Shown here in pieces: positions 44,201 to 51,801 of a DNA stretch of 55,089 bases. Origin of the DNA: Betaproteobacteria bacterium (lineage in GTDB: Bacteria; Pseudomonadota; Gammaproteobacteria; Burkholderiales; Burkholderiaceae_D); the NCBI GenBank assembly GCA_013287275.1, contig JABDED010000012.1, positions 1 to 55,089 of the forward strand, written 5' to 3'. The notes beneath the pieces are model-generated. The model searched no databases. It was not told the DNA's origin and worked only from the letters and a program-made list of their open reading frames with translations. Each line of letters starts with the position of its first letter. Positions within the stretch are counted from its first letter, which is position 1. The translations under genes and the position numbers were made by a program.

Positions 44201-46086
44201 AACTGCAGTTCGCCAAAGGTGTGGCTGAGGCCGAAATCGTGGATATGGATGGCCGGCAGATCGGCGCGCTCTATTACATACGAGCGCTCGCTCTCCACGC
44301 GCACGCCCATGTTTTCCAGCATCGGCAAACTGCCGGACAGCGGCACCGCGCGGCCCAGGCTGTACAGGCGGAAGCGCAAGATGCTCAGCGCATCGGATTC
44401 GGTATCGGCCGGCGCCGGGCGGTACAGCGACATGGCGACGGGCGAAGTGGAACTCAGGCTGCGACTGGCTACGAAATCGTCCACCGCCTGGTCTACCGAC
44501 ACATCTTCGCGATAGGCTGCCGGGAAAGACATGGAAAATTCGCGGCGCGCCAGGTTGGCGCTTTCCTCACCCTTGAGCTTGCCCAGGTGCTCGAACACGC
44601 CCTCTTCCCAGCGGCGCACGGCGGCGGCCAGCTGCGCCTCTATCGACTTGACGTCCACCGGCTGCGTAGGACCGGGATCGGTGCGTATCAGCATGTGTAC
44701 GCGTGCCAGTGCCGACTCTGACAATTGCAGGTTGAATTCCACGCTGATGCCGTTGAAGGCGCGCTTCAATATCTCTTGCATGCGCAGCCGCACTTCGGTG
44801 TTATAGCTTTCGCGCGGCAGGTAGATCAGGCAGGAATAGAAACGCGCATAGTCGTCGCGCCGCACGAACAGGCGGGTGCGGCTGCGCTCGCCCAGGTGCA
44901 GGATGCCCATCACCGTGCTATACAACTCATCTTCGCCGATCTGGAACAGCTCATCGCGCGGCAGGCTCTCAAAGATGGACAGCAGCGTCTTGCCGGCGTG
45001 GCTGTGCTCAGGGAAGCCGGCGCGCTGCATCACGCGCGACAGCTTGTTGCGCAGCAGCGGGATTTCGCGCGGATAGGCGTGGTAGGCGCTGGAGGTATAC
45101 AGGCCGACGAAGCGGCGCGCGCCGATGACCTTGCCTTCGGCGTCGAAGCGCTTGACGCCGACATAGTCCAGGTAGCCGGCGCGATGCACGGTGGCGCGCG
45201 AATTGGCCTTGGTCAGCACCAGGATCTGCGGCTTGCGCGCCAATGCGCGCACTTCCGGCGACGATTGCATGAAGCTTTCGGAGATGCCGCCGGCTTGCGG
45301 CTCGCGCAGGATGCCCAGGCCGGAATTGGCGACGACGTACATCACGTCTTCGCCATTTTCCTGTTTCAGTTCATATTCGCGGTAGCCGATGAAGGTGAAG
45401 TGGTTATCCGCCATCCATTGCAAAAAGGCGCGCGCCTCATCCAGCTCTTCCAGCGGCACCACTTTGGCGGCGCCACCCAGGCTGGCCAGGATTTCCGGCA
45501 CTTTTTGCGTCATCTGCGGCCAGTCTTCCACCGAGGAGCGCACGTCCGACAAGATCCTGCGCAAACCCTCTTCCAGTTCGGCGATGCGCTTGGGGTCGGT
45601 GATCTTGTCCAGTTCTATATGGATCCAGGATTCCTGCTTCTTGCCACCCTGTGCCGGCGCCAGCGACGAGCAGACGCCCTTGGCGTCGCGCTCGGCGGCA
45701 AACAAGGGGTGCACGATGAATTGCACGGCGCCGCCCTGGCGGTTGATTTCCATGGAGATGGAATCGACCAGGAAGGGCATGTCGTCATTGATGAATTCCA
45801 CCACGGTGCGGGCGGCGTCCCAGCCGTTGTCGCTGAGTTTGGGGTTGAAAATACGGATCTTGGGGGCGCCGCTGGCGAATTCGCTGCCGAACTGGTAGTG
45901 GGAAAGGGCTATTGCGGTCCAGGTTTTTGCATCGCGGGTCAGGAAATCTTCCTCGTCGATGTCGCCATAATATTGGGTGATGAATTGCCTCGCCTGGTCT
46001 TGCTCTGCGGCAGCAACGGATTGAGCCATTAATTGTTGAATTTGTGCGACGATTGCCGCCTTGCCTTGTTCTGGAACTGAAGACAT
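41257..46086 (-). CDS. gdhB: Large NAD-specific glutamate dehydrogenase (GDH-180 type)
   Basis: A 1,609-residue protein, the size of the 180-kDa NAD-GDH family. It oxidises L-glutamate to 2-oxoglutarate and ammonium with NAD+, feeding carbon into the TCA cycle. The N-terminal half holds ACT-like regulatory segments ([22 protein letters not shown] near residue 95); the catalytic part has [41 protein letters not shown] (about 812-850, with the substrate-binding lysines) and the nucleotide-binding region [14 protein letters not shown] (about 985). CAGGAG precedes the ATG at 46086 by six bases; the longer frame up to 46164 does not. It is monocistronic. A CGGCTAATTTAGCCG dyad lies upstream at 46170-46184. 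Confidence 0.96.
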   Translation of the reverse strand: [1609 protein letters not shown]

Positions 46087-46264
46087 AAAAACTCCTGAGT
46101 TTCTTGTTGTGCGGACAGTATAGCTCTGCTTGCCGGTCGGCGCGCAAGTTTGGAGTGTGGGCAATATGGCGGCTAATTTAGCCGTTAGTTCTGTCGATTT
46201 TTCCGAATTTTATGCGGTTGGGATGGCCGTTTTTAAGCAGTTTTTGCTCGGCCCATGGCATCGG

Positions 46265-47233
46265 TCATGCCGCCGACAGCTTGCGCAGATTATCCCGGAA
46301 GCGCCGGCTGATCGGCACCTGGCTGCCGTCGCGCATGGTGGCGCGGGCGTCACCGGAATCCAGCGGCACGATCTCCTGGATGTAATCCAGGTTGACGATA
46401 TAGCTGCGGTGCACCCGCACGAAGCGGCTGGCGTCCAGACGGCCTTCTATCGCCGCCATGGTCGAGCGCAGCGGGTAATCATGCGCTCTCACCCGCAGGT
46501 TGACGTAGTTGCCCCAGGCTTGCAGCCACTCCACCTCGGCCGCCGGCAGCAGGAATTCCTTGCCCAGCTTGCGCACCAGGAAACGCTCCGGGTGCTCGAT
46601 TGAACCTTCAGGCGGGCCGGCTTCCGGCGCTTCCAGTAGCCGCGCCTCGCCCTGCAACCTGAGCAAAAACAGGTGGTACAGGGCCACCACCGCCAGGATG
46701 CTGGCATAGGCGCGCACGTCTTTCAGGTATTCATAGCCTATTTCGCGCATCCAGCCGCCGAAATCGTAGTGATAGCCGGCCAGCAGATAGACCAGCTTGC
46801 GCAAGGCGACCATGCCGCTGACGTGCAGCAGGCAAAACACTGCGCTGGCGGCCAGGTGCAAGCGCCAGTTTTGCCGCCACGTGGCCAGTTGCAGCGGATA
46901 GCGCCGTTCAAAAGCCAGTATCACAGGGATCAGCGCCAGCACCATCAGGTTGCTGCTCAACTCCCAGACCACAGGTTCCCATGCGGCAAAACCCAGCCCG
47001 GAGCGGCTCAGGTCCAGCCAGGTCACCATGCTGTTCATCGTTGCTTCAAAGCAAAGGAGGACAATCCAGAAGCCAGGCTCGACGATGCGCCGCCACGGCT
47101 GGTAGCGCGCCAGCAAGTCATGCGCGGCCGGATTGGCCGGCGCCGGGCCAGCTAATATATCGACGCTTGCGCCGGTTTGCGCTTCAGTTGACGCTTTGAT
47201 GTGGGTAATGGAAGTTGGCGGGTCTGGGCTCAT
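46265..47233 (-). CDS. LytTR-domain membrane regulator
   Basis: A 322-residue protein with a short cytoplasmic N-terminus, four transmembrane helices (about residues 50-75, 85-107, 125-147, 175-195) and a C-terminal LytTR DNA-binding domain (about 218-318: FLVRKLGKEFLLPAAEVEWLQAWGNYVNL, then MAAIEGRLDASRFVRVHRSYIVNLDYIQEI). It lacks a receiver domain, so it is a membrane-bound regulator of the 2TM-LytTR type rather than a response regulator. It is divergent from the acyltransferase gene, which is its likely target. Confidence 0.92.
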   Translation of the reverse strand: MSPDPPTSITHIKASTEAQTGASVDILAGPAPANPAAHDLLARYQPWRRIVEPGFWIVLLCFEATMNSMVTWLDLSRSGLGFAAWEPVVWELSSNLMVLALIPVILAFERRYPLQLATWRQNWRLHLAASAVFCLLHVSGMVALRKLVYLLAGYHYDFGGWMREIGYEYLKDVRAYASILAVVALYHLFLLRLQGEARLLEAPEAGPPEGSIEHPERFLVRKLGKEFLLPAAEVEWLQAWGNYVNLRVRAHDYPLRSTMAAIEGRLDASRFVRVHRSYIVNLDYIQEIVPLDSGDARATMRDGSQVPISRRFRDNLRKLSAA

Positions 47234-47265
47234 GCGGGCATTTTACCCGCCGCCTTGAAAAAAGC

Positions 47266-47280
47266 TGACGAAATTCGTCA
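47266..47280. promoter_or_regulatory. Palindrome in the LytTR/acyltransferase divergent promoter
   Basis: TGACGAAATTCGTCA, a perfect 15-base dyad around a central A, 33 bases upstream of the LytTR gene start. A related CGTCACATTTCG lies at 47317-47328, so the two could be paired sites for the regulator. Confidence 0.4.
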
Positions 47281-47387
47281 CTACCGGCCTCCTTTTATCC
47301 CTTTTTACCCTCAGGTCGTCACATTTCGCAGCGCGGTGACGGGCAAACCCCTACATTGCGGGTGTCACCCACAAGGAGAACTTTGAC

Positions 47388-48611
47388 ATGCAGAGTTTTA
47401 CACCAAGCAAGCGTCGTCACGATATCGATGCGCTGCGCGCACTGGCCTTCGGGCTGCTGATCCTGTACCACCTGGCGATGGTCTATGTGCAGGATTGGGG
47501 TTTCCATATCAAGAGCGGCCATACCGCCGAATGGCTGCAATGGCCGATGCTGTTCGTCAACCGCTGGCGCATGGACCTGATCTTCCTGATCTCCGGCATG
47601 TCCACTGCGATGCTGCTGCAGAAATTGCAGGAAAAGAGGGCCGGCGGCTTGAAAGCCAGCTTTTTCCTGCAAAGGACTAGCCGCCTGTTGTTGCCGCTGC
47701 TGTTCGGCATGGCGGTGGTGGTGCAGCCCTATTGCCAGGGCGTGGCCAATGGCCTGGTGGAACCGGGTTTCTGGCAATTCCTCGTCCATTACTATAGCGG
47801 CTACCACTGGCCGGCGAATGCCTTTGACGGCTGGCAGTACGGCTTTACCTGGAACCACCTGTGGTACCTGGTCTATCTATGGATCTATACCGCCGTCCTG
47901 CTGCTGGGCCGGCAACTGGCGCGCGTGCCCGCCATCGGCGAAATCGCCACCCGCTGGCGCGCCGCCTTCCTCGGCCTGCGCGGCTGGAAACTTTTTGTCT
48001 TGCCGGCCGCGATCATCTATGTGTGGATCATCTCGCTGCAGCTGAGTTTCCCGGACACCCATGCGGTGATCAATGACTGGTATGCGCATGCGGCCTATTT
48101 CACCATGTTCATCTTCGGCTGGTGGATGGGCGGGGATATCGCCATCTGGACCGAGCTGGCACGCTTGCGCAAGCCGTCTATCGCCGCCGCGCTGCTGCTG
48201 TTTGTCGTCTACAGGGTAGTCGGCAATCTGCTGGCCGATGATCCGCCAATCTGGCAGTTGCTGACGATCTGGGCGCTGCGCGCGCTATATGCCTGGAGCA
48301 TGCTGTGCGCAGTGCTGGGCTGGGGCCATGCCTTGCTGAACCGGCCTTTCCGCTGGCTACCGTGGGCCAACCAGGCGGTGTATCCGTGGTATGTGCTGCA
48401 CCAGAGCCTGATAATCTTGCTGGCTTACTGGCTGATACCGCTGAAACTGGGCGGTGCGCTGGAAGCTTTGCTGGTAGGCGTTGGAACCGTGCTGGGTTGC
48501 TGGCTGATTACTTCGGGCCTGGTGGCGCGGGTGGGATGGCTGCGGACTTGCTTTGGGATGAAGCAGGCCGAGCGTTCTGCCGGCTTGAATCTGGCCAGGG
48601 CCAAGGCTTAA
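47388..48611 (+). CDS. Acyltransferase family 3 (OpgC/OafA-like) membrane protein
   Basis: A 407-residue polytopic membrane protein with about ten helices. The AT3 signature RRHDIDALRALAFGLLILYH is at the start (residues 8-27), MDLIFLISGMSTAM follows, and the final helices have WLPWANQAVYPWYVLHQSLIILLAYW with the conserved tyrosine and histidine. It should transfer acyl groups, for example succinyl or acetyl, to periplasmic or surface glycans (OpgC-like). AAGGAG lies nine bases upstream. It is divergent from the LytTR regulator, a combination seen in other bacteria. Confidence 0.9.
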   Translation: MQSFTPSKRRHDIDALRALAFGLLILYHLAMVYVQDWGFHIKSGHTAEWLQWPMLFVNRWRMDLIFLISGMSTAMLLQKLQEKRAGGLKASFFLQRTSRLLLPLLFGMAVVVQPYCQGVANGLVEPGFWQFLVHYYSGYHWPANAFDGWQYGFTWNHLWYLVYLWIYTAVLLLGRQLARVPAIGEIATRWRAAFLGLRGWKLFVLPAAIIYVWIISLQLSFPDTHAVINDWYAHAAYFTMFIFGWWMGGDIAIWTELARLRKPSIAAALLLFVVYRVVGNLLADDPPIWQLLTIWALRALYAWSMLCAVLGWGHALLNRPFRWLPWANQAVYPWYVLHQSLIILLAYWLIPLKLGGALEALLVGVGTVLGCWLITSGLVARVGWLRTCFGMKQAERSAGLNLARAKA

Positions 48612-48673
48612 CAGGCAAACCGCGCTCCGCAGCGGCAGAATGGGCAAGCGTCAAACCACGCAGCAGCGGAATT

Positions 48674-48709
48674 GCAGGGCGCCATGAACGGCATGGCGCC
48701 CTGCTTTTT
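48674..48709 (+). terminator. Rho-independent terminator after the acyltransferase gene
   Basis: A perfect 13-bp stem (GCAGGGCGCCATG and its complement), 5-base loop and TTTTT run, 63 bases after the stop codon. The DUF1508 gene converges on it. Confidence 0.92.
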
Positions 48710-48744
48710 CTTGCCGCTGAGACCAGGCCTGAGCCTTGGCGGCA

Positions 48745-49077
48745 TCAGGTATGGTCTTTGACCGTTTCAGATTTGCCGTTAACCTTGACGGATTCTATGC
48801 CGGTTGCGCGCGATGCTTCCGTCTTGTACATCTGGCTGCTGCCTATGACTTGATGGTTGGCCGCTTTCAGGTTGAAAAAGAATTTCTCGTTGGAAGATTC
48901 CTTACGTTCATAGCGCTCGTCCAGCGCACAGTTGGTGCGGACCGAAGCCATGCCGTTTTCTGCAGAGGCCCTGGTGTGATACAACTCGCTGGTCAAAATG
49001 GTTTCCCCGTTGCCGGCCTTGAGAACGAAGTGGAATTGACCATCCTTGCTTTTGCTCAGTTCAAACCAACCTGCCAT
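48745..49077 (-). CDS. DUF1508 (YegP-like) protein with two tandem repeats
   Basis: A 110-residue protein made of two DUF1508 repeats: FELSKSKDGQFHFVLKAGNGETILTSELYHTRASAENGMASV and the second FFFNLKAANHQVIGSSQMYKTEASRATGIESV. Each unit forms a beta-beta-beta-alpha fold; the function is unknown, although the family is widespread and stress related in some species. AAGGAG is seven bases before the start. It is monocistronic. Confidence 0.92.
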   Translation of the reverse strand: MAGWFELSKSKDGQFHFVLKAGNGETILTSELYHTRASAENGMASVRTNCALDERYERKESSNEKFFFNLKAANHQVIGSSQMYKTEASRATGIESVKVNGKSETVKDHT

Positions 49078-49299
49078 TTTTCGCTCCTTGATTTTAAAAT
49101 TAAAGATGCAAAACGTAACGCGGAAATTTCAAACCTGATGCATGCGCATCGTACACACACATCGCACATGCAAATCTTGTCAATATTGAATGTACGTTCT
49201 TATAGTCTCATGAATTTATCCGCACATGCCAGCCCGGCAGATTATTTTTCGCTAAATTGCAGCCAGGCATCATGGACAGCAGATTAGGAAATCGGGCGC

Positions 49300-50121
49300 T
49301 CAGGCGGCGCCTACCCTGACATATTGTTTTGCATTGTCCTGCAGCCAGCGCTGCGATAGCCCGCTGTCCTGCTGGCCAGGATGGAAGTCTCGCCGCAGGT
49401 AGGCGCGCCAGGGCTGGTAGGTTTGCCGGATCAGGCCTTGCCTGCCGAACAGGAAGGCAGCGGCGCTGGCCAGCGTGCGCCATTTCCATAGCGCGCCGTC
49501 GCGCCTGAGGTTGTTCACCGTCTGCCGCAATACATCGGTTAAAAAGATAAAGGTGGTGCGGCGAAACCAGGTGAGGCGCCACGCATGGTCGCCGCCCAGC
49601 GCCAGGTAGAGGTCGAAGGCGGTGCTCTTGTGCTCCACCTCTTCGGCGGAATGCCACAGCCACATGGTCTGCAAACGCTGCTCGCTGCCGTCCAGCGCGT
49701 GCGGGTGCTGCAGCATCCACTCCGCGAAAATCGCGGTGAAATGTTCGGTGGCAGCGGTGATCGCGAGGCAATGGCGCGGATCGCTGCCTTCCATCAGTTT
49801 CATGCGCTGCGTTGCACGATCCTCCCACGCGTTGTGCAAACCCTGCTGTTCCAAATGCTGGTTGAACAGCGCATGGATACGGCGGTGCGTCGCCTCCTGC
49901 CCGATGAAGCCTTGCACCTGTTGCTGGAATTCTTGCTGCTGCGCTGCCGGCAGCATCGCCTGCGCATTGCGCACCGCATCGATAAAGAATTGCTCGCCGA
50001 CCGGGAAGCTCATCGACAGCGCATTGAAAAAGGCCGAGCGGAACGCGTCACCGCCGCACCAGCGGCGGGCGAAAGGCGCTTTTAGGTCGATCAATAAACG
50101 GCGGACTACGAGATTGCTCAT
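49300..50121 (-). CDS. Metal-dependent hydrolase family protein (PF10118, diiron ferritin-like)
   Basis: A 273-residue protein of the 'predicted metal-dependent hydrolase' family with a four-helix diiron-type core. Metal ligands are visible as the acidic/histidine motifs GQEATHRRIH (E and H), TAATEHFTAIFAEW (E and H) and WLWHSAEEVEHKSTAFDLY (H, E, E, H). It may hydroxylate or hydrolyse a lipid-like compound. GTGGGG is eight bases before the ATG at 50121; the frame itself extends further. It is divergent from a TetR-family gene, which is probably its repressor. Confidence 0.87.
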   Translation of the reverse strand: MSNLVVRRLLIDLKAPFARRWCGGDAFRSAFFNALSMSFPVGEQFFIDAVRNAQAMLPAAQQQEFQQQVQGFIGQEATHRRIHALFNQHLEQQGLHNAWEDRATQRMKLMEGSDPRHCLAITAATEHFTAIFAEWMLQHPHALDGSEQRLQTMWLWHSAEEVEHKSTAFDLYLALGGDHAWRLTWFRRTTFIFLTDVLRQTVNNLRRDGALWKWRTLASAAAFLFGRQGLIRQTYQPWRAYLRRDFHPGQQDSGLSQRWLQDNAKQYVRVGAA

Positions 50122-50152
50122 ATTTGCCCCACGGGAACAGTTAATTGCATAG

Positions 50153-50170
50153 CGGTACGATGGAGTACCA
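50153..50170. promoter_or_regulatory. TetR-type operator, site 1
   Basis: CGGTACGATGGAGTACCA, half sites GGTAC and GTACC separated by six bases. It is 32 bases upstream of the diiron gene. It is the partner of the stronger site at 50196. Confidence 0.6.
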
Positions 50171-50195
50171 TTTTTGCGATACTGCGCCCGATTTA

Positions 50196-50213
50196 TGGTA
50201 CTGTCAAGTACCA
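50196..50213. promoter_or_regulatory. TetR-type operator, site 2
   Basis: An 18-base dyad TGGTACTGTCAAGTACCA with perfect 7-base arms, 12 bases upstream of the TetR start. Its centre is 43 bases from the centre of site 1, about four helical turns. Confidence 0.75.
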
Positions 50214-50224
50214 AACGATTTTCC

Positions 50225-50800
50225 ATGCTTATGACCCAGACCTACACCGACAACGAACACCGCCACCGCCTGCTGGACGGCATGGCCAATGCAGTCGCCG
50301 CCAATGGCTATGCCGCCACCACGATCGCCGACATCGTCCGGCTGGCGGGCGTATCGCGCCGCACCTTCTACGAACACTATGCCACCAAGCAGGAATGTTT
50401 TATTGCGCTGTATGAGGCGGCCAGCCTGCATGCGCTGAAGGTCTTGCGCAATGCCATCGACCCCGCGCACGACTGGCAAACCCAGCTGGAACGCGCGATG
50501 AACGCCTACCTTGGCTCCATCGCGCAAAACCCGGTGCTGATGCGCACGCTGTTCATAGAAATCCTCGGCCTGGGCGAAGAAGGCCTGGCGGCGCGGCGCC
50601 GCATCAATGAAGAGATCGTCGCCTTCATGTTGAAGGTGGTGAACGCGGAACAACGCGAAACGCCGCTGTCGCCGGAACTGGCGATGGCGGTCGTCGGCGG
50701 CGTCAATGAACTGGTGCTGCAAGCGATAGAGCGCAAGCGCGTGGATACGCTGCAGGATATTGTGGCGCCGGCGCTGCAGCTGATACGGGCGGTTATCTGA
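50225..50800 (+). CDS. TetR-family transcriptional regulator
   Basis: A 191-residue regulator. The N-terminal TetR helix-turn-helix is MANAVAANGYAATTIADIVRLAGVSRRTFYEHYATKQECFIALYE (about residues 20-64). The C-terminal ligand domain is helical and matches the TetR_C subgroup with LFIEILGLGEEGLAARRRINEEIVAFM. The ATG at 50225 is preferred; another lies six bases on. Operators on either side of the promoter region suggest it represses itself and the divergent diiron protein gene. Confidence 0.92.
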   Translation: MLMTQTYTDNEHRHRLLDGMANAVAANGYAATTIADIVRLAGVSRRTFYEHYATKQECFIALYEAASLHALKVLRNAIDPAHDWQTQLERAMNAYLGSIAQNPVLMRTLFIEILGLGEEGLAARRRINEEIVAFMLKVVNAEQRETPLSPELAMAVVGGVNELVLQAIERKRVDTLQDIVAPALQLIRAVI

Positions 50801-50802
50801 AG

Positions 50803-51240
50803 CTAGCGGCCTGCCGGATCTGTTAATTTGGAAATGGTCCAGTCGACACTGCAGGCCTTGTCCATCAAATCAGCCAGTGCCTGCTGTATCCGCCGGCTTT
50901 GCAGGTCTGAATCAGCGATGATCCGCGCAGATTTGAAAACCCACTTACTGGATACCACGCTCCCATCCTGTATCACCGACCCCGGCTGCACCGCTTGCCC
51001 TGCAACCAGGAATCTACTAGCGACGCTGCGGCTGACAAGTGTCACCCCCAGCCCGTCTAGAGGTACTAACGTGCTCAAGGCATTCGCCTGCTCCTCATTG
51101 CAAGCTTCCGCAGTGATGCTGACCTTTAGCGGATAACCCATGCTTTTTGCTGCTTCCCTCACTTCGTCACCAGGTGCGGCGATGGCGGCTGATGCAAACA
51201 TCAGTCCGCTGACAAACAACGCTAATCGTTGCATATTCAT
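50803..51240 (-). CDS. Secreted protein of unknown function, 145 residues
   Basis: The signal peptide is residues 1-22 (LALFVSGLMFASAAIAA). The mature part contains two cysteines (EACNEEQ and KACSVDW), probably one disulfide, and VVSSKWVFKSARIIADSDLQSRRIQQAL. No family is recognised. It converges on the TetR gene with only a two-base gap, so transcripts overlap. Confidence 0.78.
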   Translation of the reverse strand: MNMQRLALFVSGLMFASAAIAAPGDEVREAAKSMGYPLKVSITAEACNEEQANALSTLVPLDGLGVTLVSRSVASRFLVAGQAVQPGSVIQDGSVVSSKWVFKSARIIADSDLQSRRIQQALADLMDKACSVDWTISKLTDPAGR

Positions 51241-51493
51241 TCTTCAATAAGGATATCAACATAAAGATGATATCTCATTAATTATCTTTTTTACATTCAA
51301 ATATACTTCTGCCAGTTACGTTCCACGCCATAAACGCTCCAAAACCGGCAAGCCTGGCCATGTTGGACATGGGATTAGCCGAGCATCCTGACAAACCCAA
51401 CATTTCCTTACAAAGCCAGTCCGCAGCGAAGCAATCCGGTTACACCGCCATGTTTAAATAAACTCCGTCGTCACGCACAGCGGGGTAATAGAA

Positions 51494-51622
51494 ATGACAG
51501 GATCCGTATTCGTAGAGGCCGAATTTTTCATGCTGCTGTTTTCATCTTTTATAGTGCCTTTTTGCATCAACGCCTACATGATGTGGAAGAAAACGATCTC
51601 GCGCAAAGCAGCACCAAGCTGA
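51494..51622 (+). CDS. Possible small membrane protein, 42 residues
   Basis: A short open frame starting ATG at 51494 with GGGG about eight bases upstream. It reads MTGSVFVEAEFFMLLFSSFI, then VPFCINAYMMWKKTIS and ends RKAAPS: one transmembrane helix followed by a lysine/arginine tail, inside positive. Such small single-span proteins are common but easily missed. Support is the composition and the ribosome site only. Confidence 0.5.
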   Translation: MTGSVFVEAEFFMLLFSSFIVPFCINAYMMWKKTISRKAAPS

Positions 51623-51801
51623 TAGCTGCCGAAAGAAAATTCGGCAGCGAAACCACCAAACAGATGCCGGACAGATGCCGGACGAACGGGGTTAAAATGA
51701 AAAAGCCCGCTTGCCGCCGCGAGCGACGGCCTTTTGGGTTAGCTGTAGATGGCCGCCGGGATCAACCGAAATCATGAACGAGCTCTTGCTATGGAGCCCA
51801 A
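51623..51801. other. Spacer with a hairpin, before the GGDEF gene
   Basis: A 9-bp perfect hairpin (GCTGCCGAA / TTCGGCAGC, 51626-51649) follows the small ORF but lacks a U-tract. A further imperfect GC-rich hairpin surrounded by AAAA/TTTT (about 51697-51737) could terminate. No further gene is seen here or in the 253 bases between 51241 and 51493. Confidence 0.5.

Noticed and set aside
44725-46032. 435-codon open frame on the plus strand
   Set aside because: Antisense to the N-terminal part of gdh, one of several such frames along that gene.
51562-51777. 71-codon plus-strand frame between the small membrane ORF and the GGDEF gene
   Set aside because: No ribosome site and a random composition; it overlaps the 42-residue ORF in another frame and the hairpins behind it.
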